Assembly: GCF_027497255.1 (NCBI RefSeq)
Contig: NZ_CP114903.1
Location: 6,014,001 to 6,078,000 of the forward strand
Length of the DNA stretch: 64,000 nt
Origin: Micromonospora sp. WMMD882
GTDB lineage: Bacteria; Actinomycetota; Actinomycetes; Mycobacteriales; Micromonosporaceae
Direction: 5' to 3'
Positions 16,344 to 26,362 of the stretch are shown one piece after another. Position numbers and translations under genes: made by a program. Numbering within the stretch: position 1 is the stretch's first letter; each line of letters starts with the position of its first letter. Under the pieces are notes generated by a model. That model was not told the origin of the DNA. It saw only the letters and a program-made list of their open reading frames with translations, and did no database searches.

Positions 16344-18524
16344 GTGGTGACGGTGGTCGAGGCGTACGCGGAACTGGCCCGTCGGGTGCTGGCCGGGCCG
16401 GCGCGGCTGGGGCGTACCCGACTGGTGGCCGTCGACGGGCCGAGCGGCGCGGGAAAGAGCGTCTTCGCCGACCGCCTGGCGGACGCCCTCGCCGCGCTGC
16501 CCGACGGTGGGCGACCGGCGGTGGTGCGCACCGACGACCTGCTCGACGGCTGGGCCGACCAGCTCACCTTCTGGGCCCGGCTGGAGGAGCAGGTGCTTGC
16601 CCCGCTGCGGGCCGGGCGGCCGGGCGGCTACCGGCGGTACAGCTGGGTCCGCCGGGAGTTCCTGCCCCGGGTGGTGCCGGTGCCGGTCGCGCCGGTGCTG
16701 ATCGTGGAGGGGGTCAGCGTGGCCCGGCAGGTGATCCGCCCCGAGACGACCCTGACCGTGCTGGTCACCGCGCCCGCCGAGCTGCGCGCCGCCCGTGCGG
16801 TCGCCCGGGACGGCGCGGCGATCCTGCCCGAGCTGCGGCGCTGGCACGTCGGCGAGCGGGCGCACTTCGCCGCCGACGGCACGGAGTCCGCGGTGGACCT
16901 GGTGGTCGACGGCGCGCCGACGCTGCCGCACGACCCGCGCCGCTACTACGCCCGTCGCCCGCCCGTCGCCCGCAGCCCGGAGCACCGTCACCCGTCCGCC
17001 GCCCGGAGCCCGTCCGCCGCCCGGAGCCCGTCCGCCGCCCGGAGCCCGTCCGCTGTCGGGGGCCCGTCCGCTGGCGGGGGGCCGGAGTGCCCGGGCGGGG
17101 AGTGGGGGTCGCCAGGTGGGACACCGGCCGGTCGGGAGCGGCATACGATGCGGGTCATGACCTCTCCGATCATGACCGAGGCCGAGCTGCGGGCGGCCGT
17201 CGCACGCGAGCTTCCCGGTGTCCGCGCCGACCTGGAACGTCTCGTCCGGATCCCCGGGATCGCGTTCGACGGCTTCGACCACAGCCAGGTCGACCGGTCC
17301 GCCGAGGCGGTGGCCGAGCTGCTGCGGGGCTGCTCGCTCGACGTACGGATCGTGCGGTCCGGTGGTCAGCCCGCGGTGATCGGGAGCCGGCCCGCCCCGC
17401 CCGGCGCGCCCACCGTGCTGCTCTACGCCCACCACGACGTCCAGCCGGTCGGTGACCGGGCGCTGTGGGAGTCCGATCCGTTCGTGGCGGTCGAGCGGGA
17501 CGGCCGGCTCTACGGGCGTGGGGCGGCCGACGACAAGGCCGGGATCATGGCGCACGTCGCCGCGCTGCGGGCGTTCGGCGACGCGTTGCCGGTCGGGGTG
17601 GTCCTGTTCGTCGAGGGCGAGGAGGAGTACGGCTCCGACTCGTTGGAGCGGCTGCTCGCCGAGCACCGCGACGAGCTCGCCGCCGACGTGATCGTCATCG
17701 CCGACTCGACGAACTGGGACGTCGGCGTGCCGGCGCTGACCACCTCGCTGCGCGGCATCGTCAACTTCTTCGTCGAGGTCCGCACGCTGGACCACGCGGT
17801 GCACAGCGGCATGTACGGCGGTCCCGTCCCGGACGCCCTCACCGCCCTGGTACGACTGCTCGCCACCCTGCACGACGACGCGGGCGACGTGGCCGTGGGC
17901 GGGCTGACCAGCGCCGACGCGGCGACCATCGACTATCCGGAGGACCGGTTCCGGGCCGAGGCCGGCCTGCTCGACGGCGTGTCGACGATCGGCGCCGGCC
18001 GGATCACCGACCAGCTCTGGCGTAAGCCGGCGCTGGCGATCCTGGGCATCGACGCCCCAGCCACCGCCGAGGCGCCGAACGCTCTGACCCCGGCCGCCAA
18101 AGCCAAGATCAGCGTACGGCTCGCGCCGGGCGACGACCCGAAGCGGGCGTACGCGGCCGTGCGGGCCCACCTGGAGAAGCACGCCCCGTGGGGGGCGCGG
18201 GTGGACGTCACCTTCGAGCACGACGGCGCGCCCTGCGTGATCGACTCGTCCGGGCCGGTGTTCGACGCGGCCCGCGCGGCCTTCCGTACCGCGTGGGACG
18301 GCACGGCGCCGGTGGAGATCGGGGTCGGCGGCTCGATCCCGTTCATCGCCACCTTCCAGGAGATGTTCCCGCGGGCGGCGATCCTGGTGACCGGCGTGGA
18401 GGATCCGCACGCCCGGGCGCACGGACCGAACGAGAGCCTGCACCTCGGCGAGTTCGCCAGGGTGTGTCTGGCCGAGGCGTTGCTGCTGGCCGGGGTGGCC
18501 GGGGTCGGCGCGGAGCGCCCCTGA
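16344..18524 (+). CDS. Uridine kinase-like P-loop domain fused in frame to an M20 dipeptidase
   Basis: One uninterrupted frame of 726 residues from GTG 16344. Residues 1-200 are a uridine-kinase-like P-loop protein: VDGPSGAGKSVFADRL (Walker A near 32-39), RTDDLLDGW, LIVEGVSV. Residues about 210-265 are a low-complexity linker containing five copies of an 18-base unit. From about 269 a complete M20 metallopeptidase follows: YAHHDVQPVGD, GRGAADDKAG, EGEEEYGS, a zinc Asp in VIADSTNWD, and HARAHGPNE. M20 enzymes hydrolyse dipeptides. In related genomes I expect two separate genes; ATG 17148 or 17157 could start a free 458-residue peptidase. The sequence has no stop between them. Fusion, stop loss by repeat expansion and independent internal initiation are all possible. 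Confidence 0.8.
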   Translation: MVTVVEAYAELARRVLAGPARLGRTRLVAVDGPSGAGKSVFADRLADALAALPDGGRPAVVRTDDLLDGWADQLTFWARLEEQVLAPLRAGRPGGYRRYSWVRREFLPRVVPVPVAPVLIVEGVSVARQVIRPETTLTVLVTAPAELRAARAVARDGAAILPELRRWHVGERAHFAADGTESAVDLVVDGAPTLPHDPRRYYARRPPVARSPEHRHPSAARSPSAARSPSAARSPSAVGGPSAGGGPECPGGEWGSPGGTPAGRERHTMRVMTSPIMTEAELRAAVARELPGVRADLERLVRIPGIAFDGFDHSQVDRSAEAVAELLRGCSLDVRIVRSGGQPAVIGSRPAPPGAPTVLLYAHHDVQPVGDRALWESDPFVAVERDGRLYGRGAADDKAGIMAHVAALRAFGDALPVGVVLFVEGEEEYGSDSLERLLAEHRDELAADVIVIADSTNWDVGVPALTTSLRGIVNFFVEVRTLDHAVHSGMYGGPVPDALTALVRLLATLHDDAGDVAVGGLTSADAATIDYPEDRFRAEAGLLDGVSTIGAGRITDQLWRKPALAILGIDAPATAEAPNALTPAAKAKISVRLAPGDDPKRAYAAVRAHLEKHAPWGARVDVTFEHDGAPCVIDSSGPVFDAARAAFRTAWDGTAPVEIGVGGSIPFIATFQEMFPRAAILVTGVEDPHARAHGPNESLHLGEFARVCLAEALLLAGVAGVGAERP

Positions 18525-18556
18525 CCGGTCCCGCCGTGAGCTGAGAGGGCGCGCGC

Positions 18557-20722
18557 ATGCGACACGACGCACAGTCGTCACAGGCCGACGCCGGGTCCAC
18601 GGGACGACCCGGCGGATCGGGCGGCGCGCGCGGACCGGACGGGCCCGACCGGCACGACGCCCACGCGGGCCGCGGCGGCGGCCAAGGGCATGGCGGCGGT
18701 CAGGGGCACGGCGGTCAGGGGCACGGCACGCACGCCGGTCACGACCCGGAGACGTTCCGGCGCAGGTTCTGGCTGAGCCTGGCTCTGACCGTCCCGATCG
18801 TGGCGACCAGTCACATGGTGATGGACTGGGTCGGCTACACGCTGGACTTCCCCGGCATGTCCTGGGTCGGCCCGGTGCTCGGCTCGGTGGTCTTCTGGTA
18901 CGGCGGCTGGCCGTTCCTCGCCGGCGGCGTACGGGAGCTGCGTGACCGCGCGCCGGGGATGATGCTGCTGATCTCGATGGCGATCACCGTCGCCTACGTC
19001 GCTTCGCTCGCCACCAGCGTCGGCGCGTTCGACCTGGACTTCTGGTGGGAGCTCGCCGCCCTGGTCAGCATCATGCTGCTCGGGCACTGGCAGGAGATGA
19101 AGGCCGTCGGTCAGGCCCGGGGCGCGCTCGCCGCTCTGGCCGCGCTGCTGCCCGACGACGCCGAACGCCTCACCGACGACGGTGGGGTGGAGCCGGTCCG
19201 GGTCGCCGACCTGACCGTCGGCGACGTGGCGCTGGTCCGTCCCGGCGCGCGGGTGCCGGCCGACGGGCGGATCGTCGACGGCGAGGCCGAACTCGACGAA
19301 TCCATGATCACCGGTGAGTCCCGGCCGGTCCGCCGCGTCACGGGCGACCGGGTGGTCGCCGGCACGGTCGCGACCGACTCGGCGGTCCGGGTCCGGGTCG
19401 AGGCGGTCGGCGAGGACACCGCGCTGGCCGGCATCCAGCGGATGGTCGCCCAGGCCCAGGCCGCCGGCGGTCGGGCCCAGGCGCTCGCCGACCGGTTCGC
19501 CGCGCTGTTGTTCTACGTCGCGATGGCCGCCGCCGTGCTGACCTTCCTGGCCTGGTGGGCGCTCGGCGGCCTCGACGAGTCCGTGGCACGCACCGTGACG
19601 GTGCTCGTGATCGCCTGCCCCCACGCCCTCGGGCTGGCCATCCCACTGGTGATCTCGCTGTCGACAGCGGTGGCGGCCCGGGCCGGCATCCTGGTCAAGG
19701 ACCGGCTCGCGCTGGAACGGATGCGTACCGTGCAGGCCGTGCTGTTCGACAAGACCGGCACGCTCACCCGGGGCGCGCACACCGTCACCGGCGTCACCGC
19801 CGCCCCCGGCCACACCGGGGACGAGGTGCTGCGCCTGGCCGGCGCGGTGGAGGCGGCCAGTGAACACCCGCTGGCCAGGGCGATCGTGACCGCCGCCGGG
19901 CCGACCGGGCCGCCCGCCGCGACGGACTTCCGCTCGCTGACCGGTCGCGGCGTGCAGGCCACCGTCGACGGCACGCGGTACGCCGTCGGTGGTCCGGCCC
20001 TGCTGCGTGAGCTCGACGTACGGGTGCCCGACGACGTCACCACCAGCACCGACGAGTGGTCCCGGCGCGGCGCCGCCGTCCTGCACCTGCTTCGACTCGA
20101 CGGGGAGCGGGCCCGGACGATCGGGGCGTTGGGCCTGGCCGACGAGATCCGGCCCGAAGCCCGGCAGGCGATCAGCCAGCTACGCGAGCAGGGGGTCGAC
20201 AAGATCGCCATGATCACCGGTGACGCCCGGTCGGTCGCCGAGGCGGTCGCCGCCGACCTCGGGTTCCGGCCCGGTGTCGACGAGGTGTTCGCCGAGGTGC
20301 TGCCGGCCGACAAGGAGAAGGCGGTGCGCGACCTCCAGTCCCGTGGTCTGACGGTGGCCATGGTCGGCGACGGGGTCAACGACGCCCCGGCCCTGGCCCG
20401 CGCGGACGTGGGCATCGCGATCGGCGCCGGCACCGACGTGGCGATCGAGTCCGCCGGGGTCGTGCTCGCCTCCTCGGATCCGCGGGGAGTCACCGGGGTC
20501 ATCCGGCTCTCCAGGGCGTCGTACCGGAAGATGTTGCAGAACCTGGCCTGGGCCGCCGGCTACAACGTCGTCGCGATTCCCCTTGCCGCCGGGGTGCTGG
20601 CCTGGGCCGGGCTGACCCTGAGCCCGGCCGTCGGGGCGGTGCTGATGTCTGCCTCCACCATCGTGGTCGCCCTCAACGCCCAACTGCTCCGCCGGGTGCG
20701 TCTCGCCCCGCCAGAGCAGTGA
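18557..20722 (+). CDS. copB: Copper-type P1B ATPase with CPH motif (CopB-like)
   Basis: 721 residues. A His/Gly-rich cytosolic N-terminus (about 25-63, units QGHGG and THAGHD) replaces the CxxC metal domain. Transmembrane helices follow, with the ion motif CPH at about 354-356 in IACPHALGLAIPL, phosphorylation site DKTGTLT (Asp398), a SEHPLARAI nucleotide motif and GDGVNDAPALARADVG. CPH plus a His-rich N-terminus marks the P1B-3 class, linked to Cu(II)/Cu(I) or Ag export. No metal regulator is adjacent. Starts about 30 bases after the peptidase stop, so it may be co-transcribed. Confidence 0.93.
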   Translation: MRHDAQSSQADAGSTGRPGGSGGARGPDGPDRHDAHAGRGGGQGHGGGQGHGGQGHGTHAGHDPETFRRRFWLSLALTVPIVATSHMVMDWVGYTLDFPGMSWVGPVLGSVVFWYGGWPFLAGGVRELRDRAPGMMLLISMAITVAYVASLATSVGAFDLDFWWELAALVSIMLLGHWQEMKAVGQARGALAALAALLPDDAERLTDDGGVEPVRVADLTVGDVALVRPGARVPADGRIVDGEAELDESMITGESRPVRRVTGDRVVAGTVATDSAVRVRVEAVGEDTALAGIQRMVAQAQAAGGRAQALADRFAALLFYVAMAAAVLTFLAWWALGGLDESVARTVTVLVIACPHALGLAIPLVISLSTAVAARAGILVKDRLALERMRTVQAVLFDKTGTLTRGAHTVTGVTAAPGHTGDEVLRLAGAVEAASEHPLARAIVTAAGPTGPPAATDFRSLTGRGVQATVDGTRYAVGGPALLRELDVRVPDDVTTSTDEWSRRGAAVLHLLRLDGERARTIGALGLADEIRPEARQAISQLREQGVDKIAMITGDARSVAEAVAADLGFRPGVDEVFAEVLPADKEKAVRDLQSRGLTVAMVGDGVNDAPALARADVGIAIGAGTDVAIESAGVVLASSDPRGVTGVIRLSRASYRKMLQNLAWAAGYNVVAIPLAAGVLAWAGLTLSPAVGAVLMSASTIVVALNAQLLRRVRLAPPEQ

Positions 20723-20889
20723 GCGCGCCGCCCGAGGGCCCGGCCAGCCACGTCGAACCGGCCACCCCTCGGACCGGCCACGGTCGGAACGAGCCATGTC
20801 GGACCGGCCGGCGGCGTCGGTGCACCGACTGGCGCGCCACCTGCGGGATTCCGGCACGCGACGACCGGCGGTAGGTTAGCCTCTCGAAC

Positions 20890-21096
20890 ATGAGTACGAA
20901 CGAGGTGATGGCGCGGTTGGGCGCCGCGGTCAGCGCGTTGGGGGACGTCGACGTCTCCGCATGGCCCGACGAGACGCTCCACGAGCGGCTCGGTGAGCTT
21001 TCCACGGCCCTGGTCGCGCTCGACGCCGTGCTGGCCAGGGTCGCCGGCCAGGTCCGGGACCGGGGCCTACGGATCGAGGAGCCGGTGACGGCCTGA
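20890..21096 (+). CDS. Small hypothetical protein, DUF222-like helix
   Basis: 68 residues. The helical part LHERLGELSTALVALDAVLARVAGQVRDRGL resembles the start of DUF222/HNH proteins, which are much longer. It may be a real small protein or the remnant of such a gene. No clear ribosome-binding site is visible. Surrounded by spacers of about 165 and 190 bases with no other gene. Confidence 0.5.
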   Translation: MSTNEVMARLGAAVSALGDVDVSAWPDETLHERLGELSTALVALDAVLARVAGQVRDRGLRIEEPVTA

Positions 21097-21287
21097 GCCG
21101 GCCGGTCCCGACCACCAGCCGGGGGTCGGCGGGCCGGTGACCCGGGCGGGTCGCCCGCCGGACGCCCCCGGCGGCCGGGGTCCGCTCCGGGCCACGCCGC
21201 TGGTGGGCGCGACCGGGGCCTGGCGCTGACCAGGAGCCGTCGGCCCGGTCAGGGCGGTGTTGTCGGGGTGGCTGGCAGGATGACACC

Positions 21288-23015
21288 GTGCGATTCCTCG
21301 ACCTGGCGGCCACCTCCGCCGCGGTCGGCGCCACCAGCGGCCGACGGGCCAAGGTGGAGCTGCTCGCGGAGGCGCTGCGCGCGCTCGACCCGGCCGAGGT
21401 GCCCGCCGGGGCCGGCTGGCTCGCCGGTGAGCTGCGGCAACGCCAGACCGGTGTCGGCTGGGCCAGCCTGCGTGACCTACCGGCGCCGGCGGTCGAGCCG
21501 ACGCTGACCGTGGCCGCGGTCGACGCCGCCATCGACGGGATCGCCGCCGTGCGCGGGTCGGGCTCGCAGGCCCGTCGGCGGGCCCTGCTGGGCGCGTTGT
21601 TCGCCGCCGCCACCACCGCCGAGCAGCGGATGCTGGTCGGCCTGTTCAGCGGGGAGCTGCGCCAGGGCGCGCAGGGCGGGCTGCTCGCCGACGCGGTCGC
21701 CCGGGCGGCCGGCGTGCCGCTGCCGGCGGTCCGGCGGGCGCTGCTGCTCTCCGGTGACCTGCGGACGGTGGCGGTGGCCGCGCTCCAGGGCGGGGCCGCC
21801 GCGCTTGCCGGGTTCGGGCTGCGGGTGGGGCGTCCGCTCGCCCCGATGCTGGCCCAGAGCGCGCCCACGGTGGCCGAGGCGCTCACCGCCACCGGCACGC
21901 CCGCCGTGGTGGACGTCAAACTCGACGGCATCCGGATCCAGGCGCACCGGTCCGGCGCCGACATCGCCGTCTTCACCCGCAGCCTCGACGACATCACCGC
22001 CCGGGTGCCCGAGGTGGTGGCGGCCGTGCGGGCGCTGCCCGCCCGGGAGCTGGTGCTCGACGGCGAGGCGATCGGGTTGGACGCCACCGGCCGGCCGCTG
22101 CCGTTCCAGCAGACGTCGAGCCGGGCCGCCCGCCGCGCCACCGTCGCCAACGCCGGCATCGACAGCGCCGGCATCGACAGCGCCGGCATCGACAGCGCCG
22201 GCACGGGCAGCGCCGGCACGGGCAGCGCCGGCACGGGCAGCGCCGGCACGGGCAGCGACGCCGCCAGCGCCGGGAGCGGTCGCGGCGTCGGGCCCACCGC
22301 CGTCGCCCCGGCCGTGGTCGCCGCCGCCGCGTCGACCGGGGCGACCGTGCTGACGCCGTACTTCTTCGACCTGCTGCACCTCGACGGCGACGATCTGATC
22401 GACGCCCCCGGTCGGGAGCGCTGGGCCGGGCTCGCCCGGGTGGTCGACGCGGGTCTGCTGGTCGGCCGGGTCGAGGTCGACGGCCCCGAGGCGGCGGCCG
22501 AGGCGTTCACCGCCGCGCTGGCCGCCGGCCAGGAGGGCGTCGTCGTCAAGGACCCCGACGCGGCGTACGAGGCCGGCCGGCGCGGCGCGGCCTGGGTGAA
22601 GGTGAAGCCCCGGCACACCCTCGACCTCGTCGTGCTGGCCGTCGAGTGGGGCAGCGGCCGGCGGCGGGGCTGGCTGTCCAACCTGCATCTGGGGGCCCGT
22701 GACCCGGCCACCGGCGGTTTCGTGATGCTCGGCAAGACGTTCAAGGGCCTCACCGACGAGGTGCTGCGCTGGCAGACCGAGCGGTTCCTCTCGCTGGCCG
22801 TGGAGCGCGGCGAGCACGTGGTGCGGGTCCGCCCGGAACAGGTCGTCGAGATCGCCTTCGACGGGGTGCAGACCAGTCCCCGCTATCCGGGCGGGGTGGC
22901 GCTGCGCTTCGCCCGGGTGGTGCGCTACCGCGACGACAAGAGCGCCGCCGAGGCCGACACCATCGACGCGGTACGCGCCCTGCGTCCCGGGTCGGGGGAG
23001 CCCACGGTCGGTTAG
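21288..23015 (+). CDS. lig: ATP-dependent DNA ligase
   Basis: 575 residues, GTG start. An N-terminal helical domain (1-195) is followed by the nucleotidyltransferase domain: motif [10 protein letters not shown] with the adenylated Lys, ELVLDGEA (motif III), [20 protein letters not shown] (motif IV) and [14 protein letters not shown] (motif V), then an OB domain. Actinobacterial ligases of this type serve repair alongside NAD-dependent LigA. An insert between motif III and the YFFDLL strand holds seven 5-residue repeats (AGIDS x3, AGTGS x4; 22152-22256). The 3' end overlaps the SURF1 gene by 4 bases tail to tail. Confidence 0.95.
   Translation: MRFLDLAATSAAVGATSGRRAKVELLAEALRALDPAEVPAGAGWLAGELRQRQTGVGWASLRDLPAPAVEPTLTVAAVDAAIDGIAAVRGSGSQARRRALLGALFAAATTAEQRMLVGLFSGELRQGAQGGLLADAVARAAGVPLPAVRRALLLSGDLRTVAVAALQGGAAALAGFGLRVGRPLAPMLAQSAPTVAEALTATGTPAVVDVKLDGIRIQAHRSGADIAVFTRSLDDITARVPEVVAAVRALPARELVLDGEAIGLDATGRPLPFQQTSSRAARRATVANAGIDSAGIDSAGIDSAGTGSAGTGSAGTGSAGTGSDAASAGSGRGVGPTAVAPAVVAAAASTGATVLTPYFFDLLHLDGDDLIDAPGRERWAGLARVVDAGLLVGRVEVDGPEAAAEAFTAALAAGQEGVVVKDPDAAYEAGRRGAAWVKVKPRHTLDLVVLAVEWGSGRRRGWLSNLHLGARDPATGGFVMLGKTFKGLTDEVLRWQTERFLSLAVERGEHVVRVRPEQVVEIAFDGVQTSPRYPGGVALRFARVVRYRDDKSAAEADTIDAVRALRPGSGEPTVG
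22152..22256 (+). repeat. 15-base in-frame tandem repeat inside the ligase gene
   Basis: Seven copies of a 15-base unit, three of GCCGGCATCGACAGC and four of GCCGGCACGGGCAGC. Two sequence versions in blocks indicate recent expansion of each. Confidence 0.9.
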
Positions 23016-23854
23016 CCGGCGGCCTCGGCCGGCGCGTCCTCGGGGACCCGGTCGCCCGTCTCCTCCGGGACCCGGTCACCGGTGGGACGGCTGATGCCGG
23101 CGGCCCGGCGCGCCTCCCGGCGGGCCACCCACCCGTACGCGACGAGCGTCATGCCGGCGAAGAGCCACCACTGCACCACGTACCCGAGGTTCTGCCAGTT
23201 GTTCTCGTGTCGGACCGGCACCGCCTGGAAGACCGGCTCGGCCGCCGGGGTCTGCCCGTCGAGCAGCAGGTACGCCCCGTACAGCGGGTAGGGCAGTTCC
23301 CGGGCGAGCTGGGGCACCGCGATCCGGCGGCTCTCCAACCGGCCGTCCCGGCGCTCCACCGTGCCCCCGCCCTCGCTGAGCCGCACCCGGCCGACCACGG
23401 TCACCTCGCCGTCCGGGGTGGGCGGCAGCGCGGGGCGGGCGGTCGCGTCCCCGGCGACCGGCGGCGGCACCCAGCCCCGGTCCACCAGGATGGCCGTGCC
23501 GTCGGCCAGCCGCAGCGGCGTGACCAGCTCGAAGCCGACCTTCCGCTCGACCGGGCGGGCCCGGATCCAGACCGAGTTCGCCGCGTCGTACCGGCCGGTG
23601 ACGGTGACCCGGGTCCAGGTCGTCGCGTCGTCCGGGGCGGGGCCCGGGACGCCGACCCCGCCGCCGGGGGCGGTGAGCGTGTCCCGCAGCGGCACCGGCG
23701 TCATGGTGGCGGTGGCGTCGATCCGCTGGTTGATCTCCGAGCGCCCCCGGTAGCGGTCGAGCTGCCAGTTGCCGAGCTGCGCCATGACCGCGGCGGCGAC
23801 CAGGGCCAGGGCGAGATAGCCCAGCCAGCGCGGCGTCAGGAGGAACCGGTACAC
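23012..23854 (-). CDS. SURF1 family cytochrome oxidase assembly protein
   Basis: 280 residues with the SURF1 plan: an N-terminal membrane helix (about 12-30) ending GNWQLDRY, an extracytoplasmic domain with [22 protein letters not shown] and [11 protein letters not shown], and a second helix (about 225-245). SURF1 helps insert heme a into aa3 oxidase. The C-terminus has a duplicated acidic unit (TGDRVPEE). Monocistronic. Confidence 0.93.
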   Translation of the reverse strand: MYRFLLTPRWLGYLALALVAAAVMAQLGNWQLDRYRGRSEINQRIDATATMTPVPLRDTLTAPGGGVGVPGPAPDDATTWTRVTVTGRYDAANSVWIRARPVERKVGFELVTPLRLADGTAILVDRGWVPPPVAGDATARPALPPTPDGEVTVVGRVRLSEGGGTVERRDGRLESRRIAVPQLARELPYPLYGAYLLLDGQTPAAEPVFQAVPVRHENNWQNLGYVVQWWLFAGMTLVAYGWVARREARRAAGISRPTGDRVPEETGDRVPEDAPAEAAG

Positions 23855-24098
23855 GCCCCGAGGCTACTCGTATGACCGGGGCCACCGCCCCGCCACCGTC
23901 CGGCAGGTCGCTGTCCGGCCCGCCGCTCGACCGTCGCGCCGGTCGACTGTCCCGTCGTGTGGCGGGTCGGTTACCACGATTCGGCCGGGTCGTTGGGTAT
24001 CGTCACGCGGACGACCCGCCGGGTCCGCGTACGCGCCTGCCCGCGCGTGCGCCGTCGACCGTGCGCGTGCGACGCGTACCGCCGCCACCGAGGAGTCG

Positions 24099-25796
24099 AT
24101 GATGAGCGCCGTACCGCGTCTCGTGGTCGCCGCGCCCTCGTCCGGGCACGGCAAGAACGCCGTCTCGATCGGCCTGCTTGCCGCGTTCCGGGACCGGGGT
24201 CTGGACGTCGCCGGCTTCAAGGTCGGCCCGGACCAGGTCGACGCCGCGTACCTCGGGACAGCCGCCGGGGGTCGCCCCGCCCGCAACCTCGATCCCCGGC
24301 TGCTCGGCGCGCGGCGGGTCGCGCCGCTGTTCGCGTACGGGGCCGCCGGGGCCGAGCTCGCCCTGGTGCAGGGCACCATGGGGCTGTACGACAGTGTCGC
24401 CGGCCCGCCCGAGGTCGAGTCGACCGCGGCGGTGTCCACCGCGCTGCGCAGCCCGGTGGTGCTGGTGGTCGACGTGTCGGCGATGGGGCAGTCGGTGGCC
24501 GCCCTGGTGCACGGCTTCCGCGCGTACGACGAGCTGCTCTGGCTGGGCGGGGTGATCCTGAACCGGGTGGCCTCGGCCCGGCACGAGGAGCTGCTGCGCG
24601 AGGCGCTCGACGACATCGGCGTACCCGTCTTCGGGGCGCTGCGCCGCCGGGACCTGCCACCGGTGTTCCCGAGCCGGCGGCACGGGATGGTGCCGGTGCT
24701 GCGCGGTGACGGCGAGGTGACGCAGGCGGTCCGGCGGCTGGGTCAGGGGGTGGCCGGCGGGGTCGACCTGGAGGCGCTGCTGCGGCTGGCCCGGTCCGCG
24801 CCGCCGCTGGCGGTCGAGCCGTGGTCGCCGGCCCCGCCGCCGGGCTTCGCCGTCGCGGGCCGTCCGGTGGTCGCGTTGGCCGGCACGCCGGTCGGCGGCT
24901 ACGGCTACGTCGAGACGGCCGAGCTGCTGACCGCCGCCGGGGCCGAGGTGGTCACGGTCGATCCGCTGCGCGACGAGGCGCTGCCGGCGGGGGCCGTCGC
25001 GCTGGTCGTCGGGGGCGGGCTGCCCGAGGCGTACGCGGAGGAGCTGTCCGCCAACCGGCGGCTCTGCGTCGCCGTGGCGGAGCTGGCCCGCCGGGGCGGC
25101 CCGGTGATCGCCGAGGGCGCCGGCCTGCTCTGGCTGGCCCGGGAGGTGGACGGCCTGCCGATGTGCGGGGTGTTGGACGCCGTCGGGGCGCGCCGGGACG
25201 GCCTGGTGATCGGCTACCGGGAGGCGACCGCCGGCGCGGACAGCCCGGTGGCCACCCGGGGCGCGGTGCGGATGGGCTACAAGCAGCACAGCGCCGTGTT
25301 GACCCCACGGGCCGGTGCGCGTCCGGCGTGGAGCTGGGCCGGTGGCGCGCCCGAGGGGTTCGTCTGGCGTGGCGGGTACGCCTCCCAGCTCGTCCTGCAC
25401 TGGGCCGGCGCGCCGGAGATCGCCGCCCGCCTGCTCACCGCCACCGCCGCCGCCACCGCCACGCCCGCCGCTGCCGTCACGCCGACCACCGGCGTCACGT
25501 CCACCACCGAGGTCACGCCCATCACCGGCGTCACCCCCGCCACCCCCACCGCCCCTGCCGCCGCCGGCGTCGCGCCCACCGGCCCTGTTCCTGCCGCGGC
25601 TGCCGGCCCTGCCGCCGCCGACGCTACCGCCACGCCCACCGGCTCCGCCCCCGGCCCGGCCGCCGGGCCCGCCGGTGACGCCGTCGGGCCGCCCGGTCCG
25701 GGGTCGACGGGCACCACGCCGATCACCATGATCACCGGCGGCGTGGTGGCCGGTGGGCCGGCCCGGAGCGTGGTCGGGCCGGAGGTTCCGGCGTGA
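24099..25796 (+). CDS. CobB-like protein (cobyrinate a,c-diamide synthase fold) with altered catalytic residues
   Basis: 565 residues from ATG 24099 with GAGGAG upstream (ATG 24102 also possible). The overall order matches CobB/CbiA: P-loop region, NLDPRLLG, VVLVVDVSAMGQS, GVILNRVAS, a glutaminase part with GGGLPEAYAEELSANRRL, and GYREATA. Key residues differ from what I expect for the family: P-loop SSGHGKNAV has Asn20 where Thr/Ser is usual; KVGPDQVDAAYL replaces the PDYIDP type; VQGTMGLYD replaces the VEGVMGL type; IAEGAGL has Gly340 where the glutaminase Cys is expected; MGYKQHS replaces a GHEFH type. The last 120 residues are an Ala/Thr/Pro-rich repetitive tail. It may not be a working amidotransferase. 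Coupled (GTGA) to the GNAT gene. Confidence 0.75.
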   Translation: MMSAVPRLVVAAPSSGHGKNAVSIGLLAAFRDRGLDVAGFKVGPDQVDAAYLGTAAGGRPARNLDPRLLGARRVAPLFAYGAAGAELALVQGTMGLYDSVAGPPEVESTAAVSTALRSPVVLVVDVSAMGQSVAALVHGFRAYDELLWLGGVILNRVASARHEELLREALDDIGVPVFGALRRRDLPPVFPSRRHGMVPVLRGDGEVTQAVRRLGQGVAGGVDLEALLRLARSAPPLAVEPWSPAPPPGFAVAGRPVVALAGTPVGGYGYVETAELLTAAGAEVVTVDPLRDEALPAGAVALVVGGGLPEAYAEELSANRRLCVAVAELARRGGPVIAEGAGLLWLAREVDGLPMCGVLDAVGARRDGLVIGYREATAGADSPVATRGAVRMGYKQHSAVLTPRAGARPAWSWAGGAPEGFVWRGGYASQLVLHWAGAPEIAARLLTATAAATATPAAAVTPTTGVTSTTEVTPITGVTPATPTAPAAAGVAPTGPVPAAAAGPAAADATATPTGSAPGPAAGPAGDAVGPPGPGSTGTTPITMITGGVVAGGPARSVVGPEVPA

Positions 25797-26362
25797 TCGG
25801 CCAGGTGGCGGTACGCCGCTTTCCCGAGCTGACCGTGTCGACCCCGCGCACCGAGGTACGCCGGCACCTCGCGCCGGACACCGAGGCGGTGTCGGCGATC
25901 TTCGCGGACCGGCTGACCCAGCGGTGGCTGCCGTTGGCCGAGGAATCGGGGCAGATCGACGGGGCGGCCTGGTGCGCCGACCTGGCCCGGCAGCGCCGCG
26001 ACAGCGGCGACGGCGACCATTTCGCGGTGGTCCGCCGGGAGGACGCCCGGGTCGTCGGCTGTCTCTGGACGAAACGGACCGACTGGGGCTCCCGGCTGAC
26101 CGAGGTGTCGTACGCGATGGCGTCGGAGGCACGCGGCTTCGGGCTGGCCGCCGAGGCGGTGATCGCCCTGGCCATCGTGCTGATCATGGAGCACGACTTC
26201 CAGCGGATCGAGCTGCGGGTGGCCCCGGGGAACGTGGCGTCCCGGCGGGTGGCCGAGAAGGCCGGTTTCACCTACGAGGGGCTGCTGCGCAACGCGGGCT
26301 ACGTCCGGGGCAACCGGGTCGACCTGGAGCTCTGGTCCTTCGTCACCGCCGACCTGCACTGA
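25793..26362 (+). CDS. RimJ/RimL-type GNAT acetyltransferase
   Basis: 189 residues from GTG 25793, which overlaps the stop of the CobB-like gene by 4 bases. The typical Rim-type order is VSYAMASEARGFGLAAEAVIAL, IELRVAPGNVASRRVAEKAGFTYEGLLRNAG, then LWSFVTADL. These enzymes acetylate N-terminal amines of proteins or small amines; the substrate is unknown. The last codons and stop are echoed downstream by 23-base copies. Confidence 0.9.
   Translation: MIGQVAVRRFPELTVSTPRTEVRRHLAPDTEAVSAIFADRLTQRWLPLAEESGQIDGAAWCADLARQRRDSGDGDHFAVVRREDARVVGCLWTKRTDWGSRLTEVSYAMASEARGFGLAAEAVIALAIVLIMEHDFQRIELRVAPGNVASRRVAEKAGFTYEGLLRNAGYVRGNRVDLELWSFVTADLH

Noticed and set aside
16173..18581. Long minus-strand frame opposite the kinase/peptidase gene
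   Set aside because: Arg/Gly/His-rich shadow; all catalytic motifs are on the plus strand.
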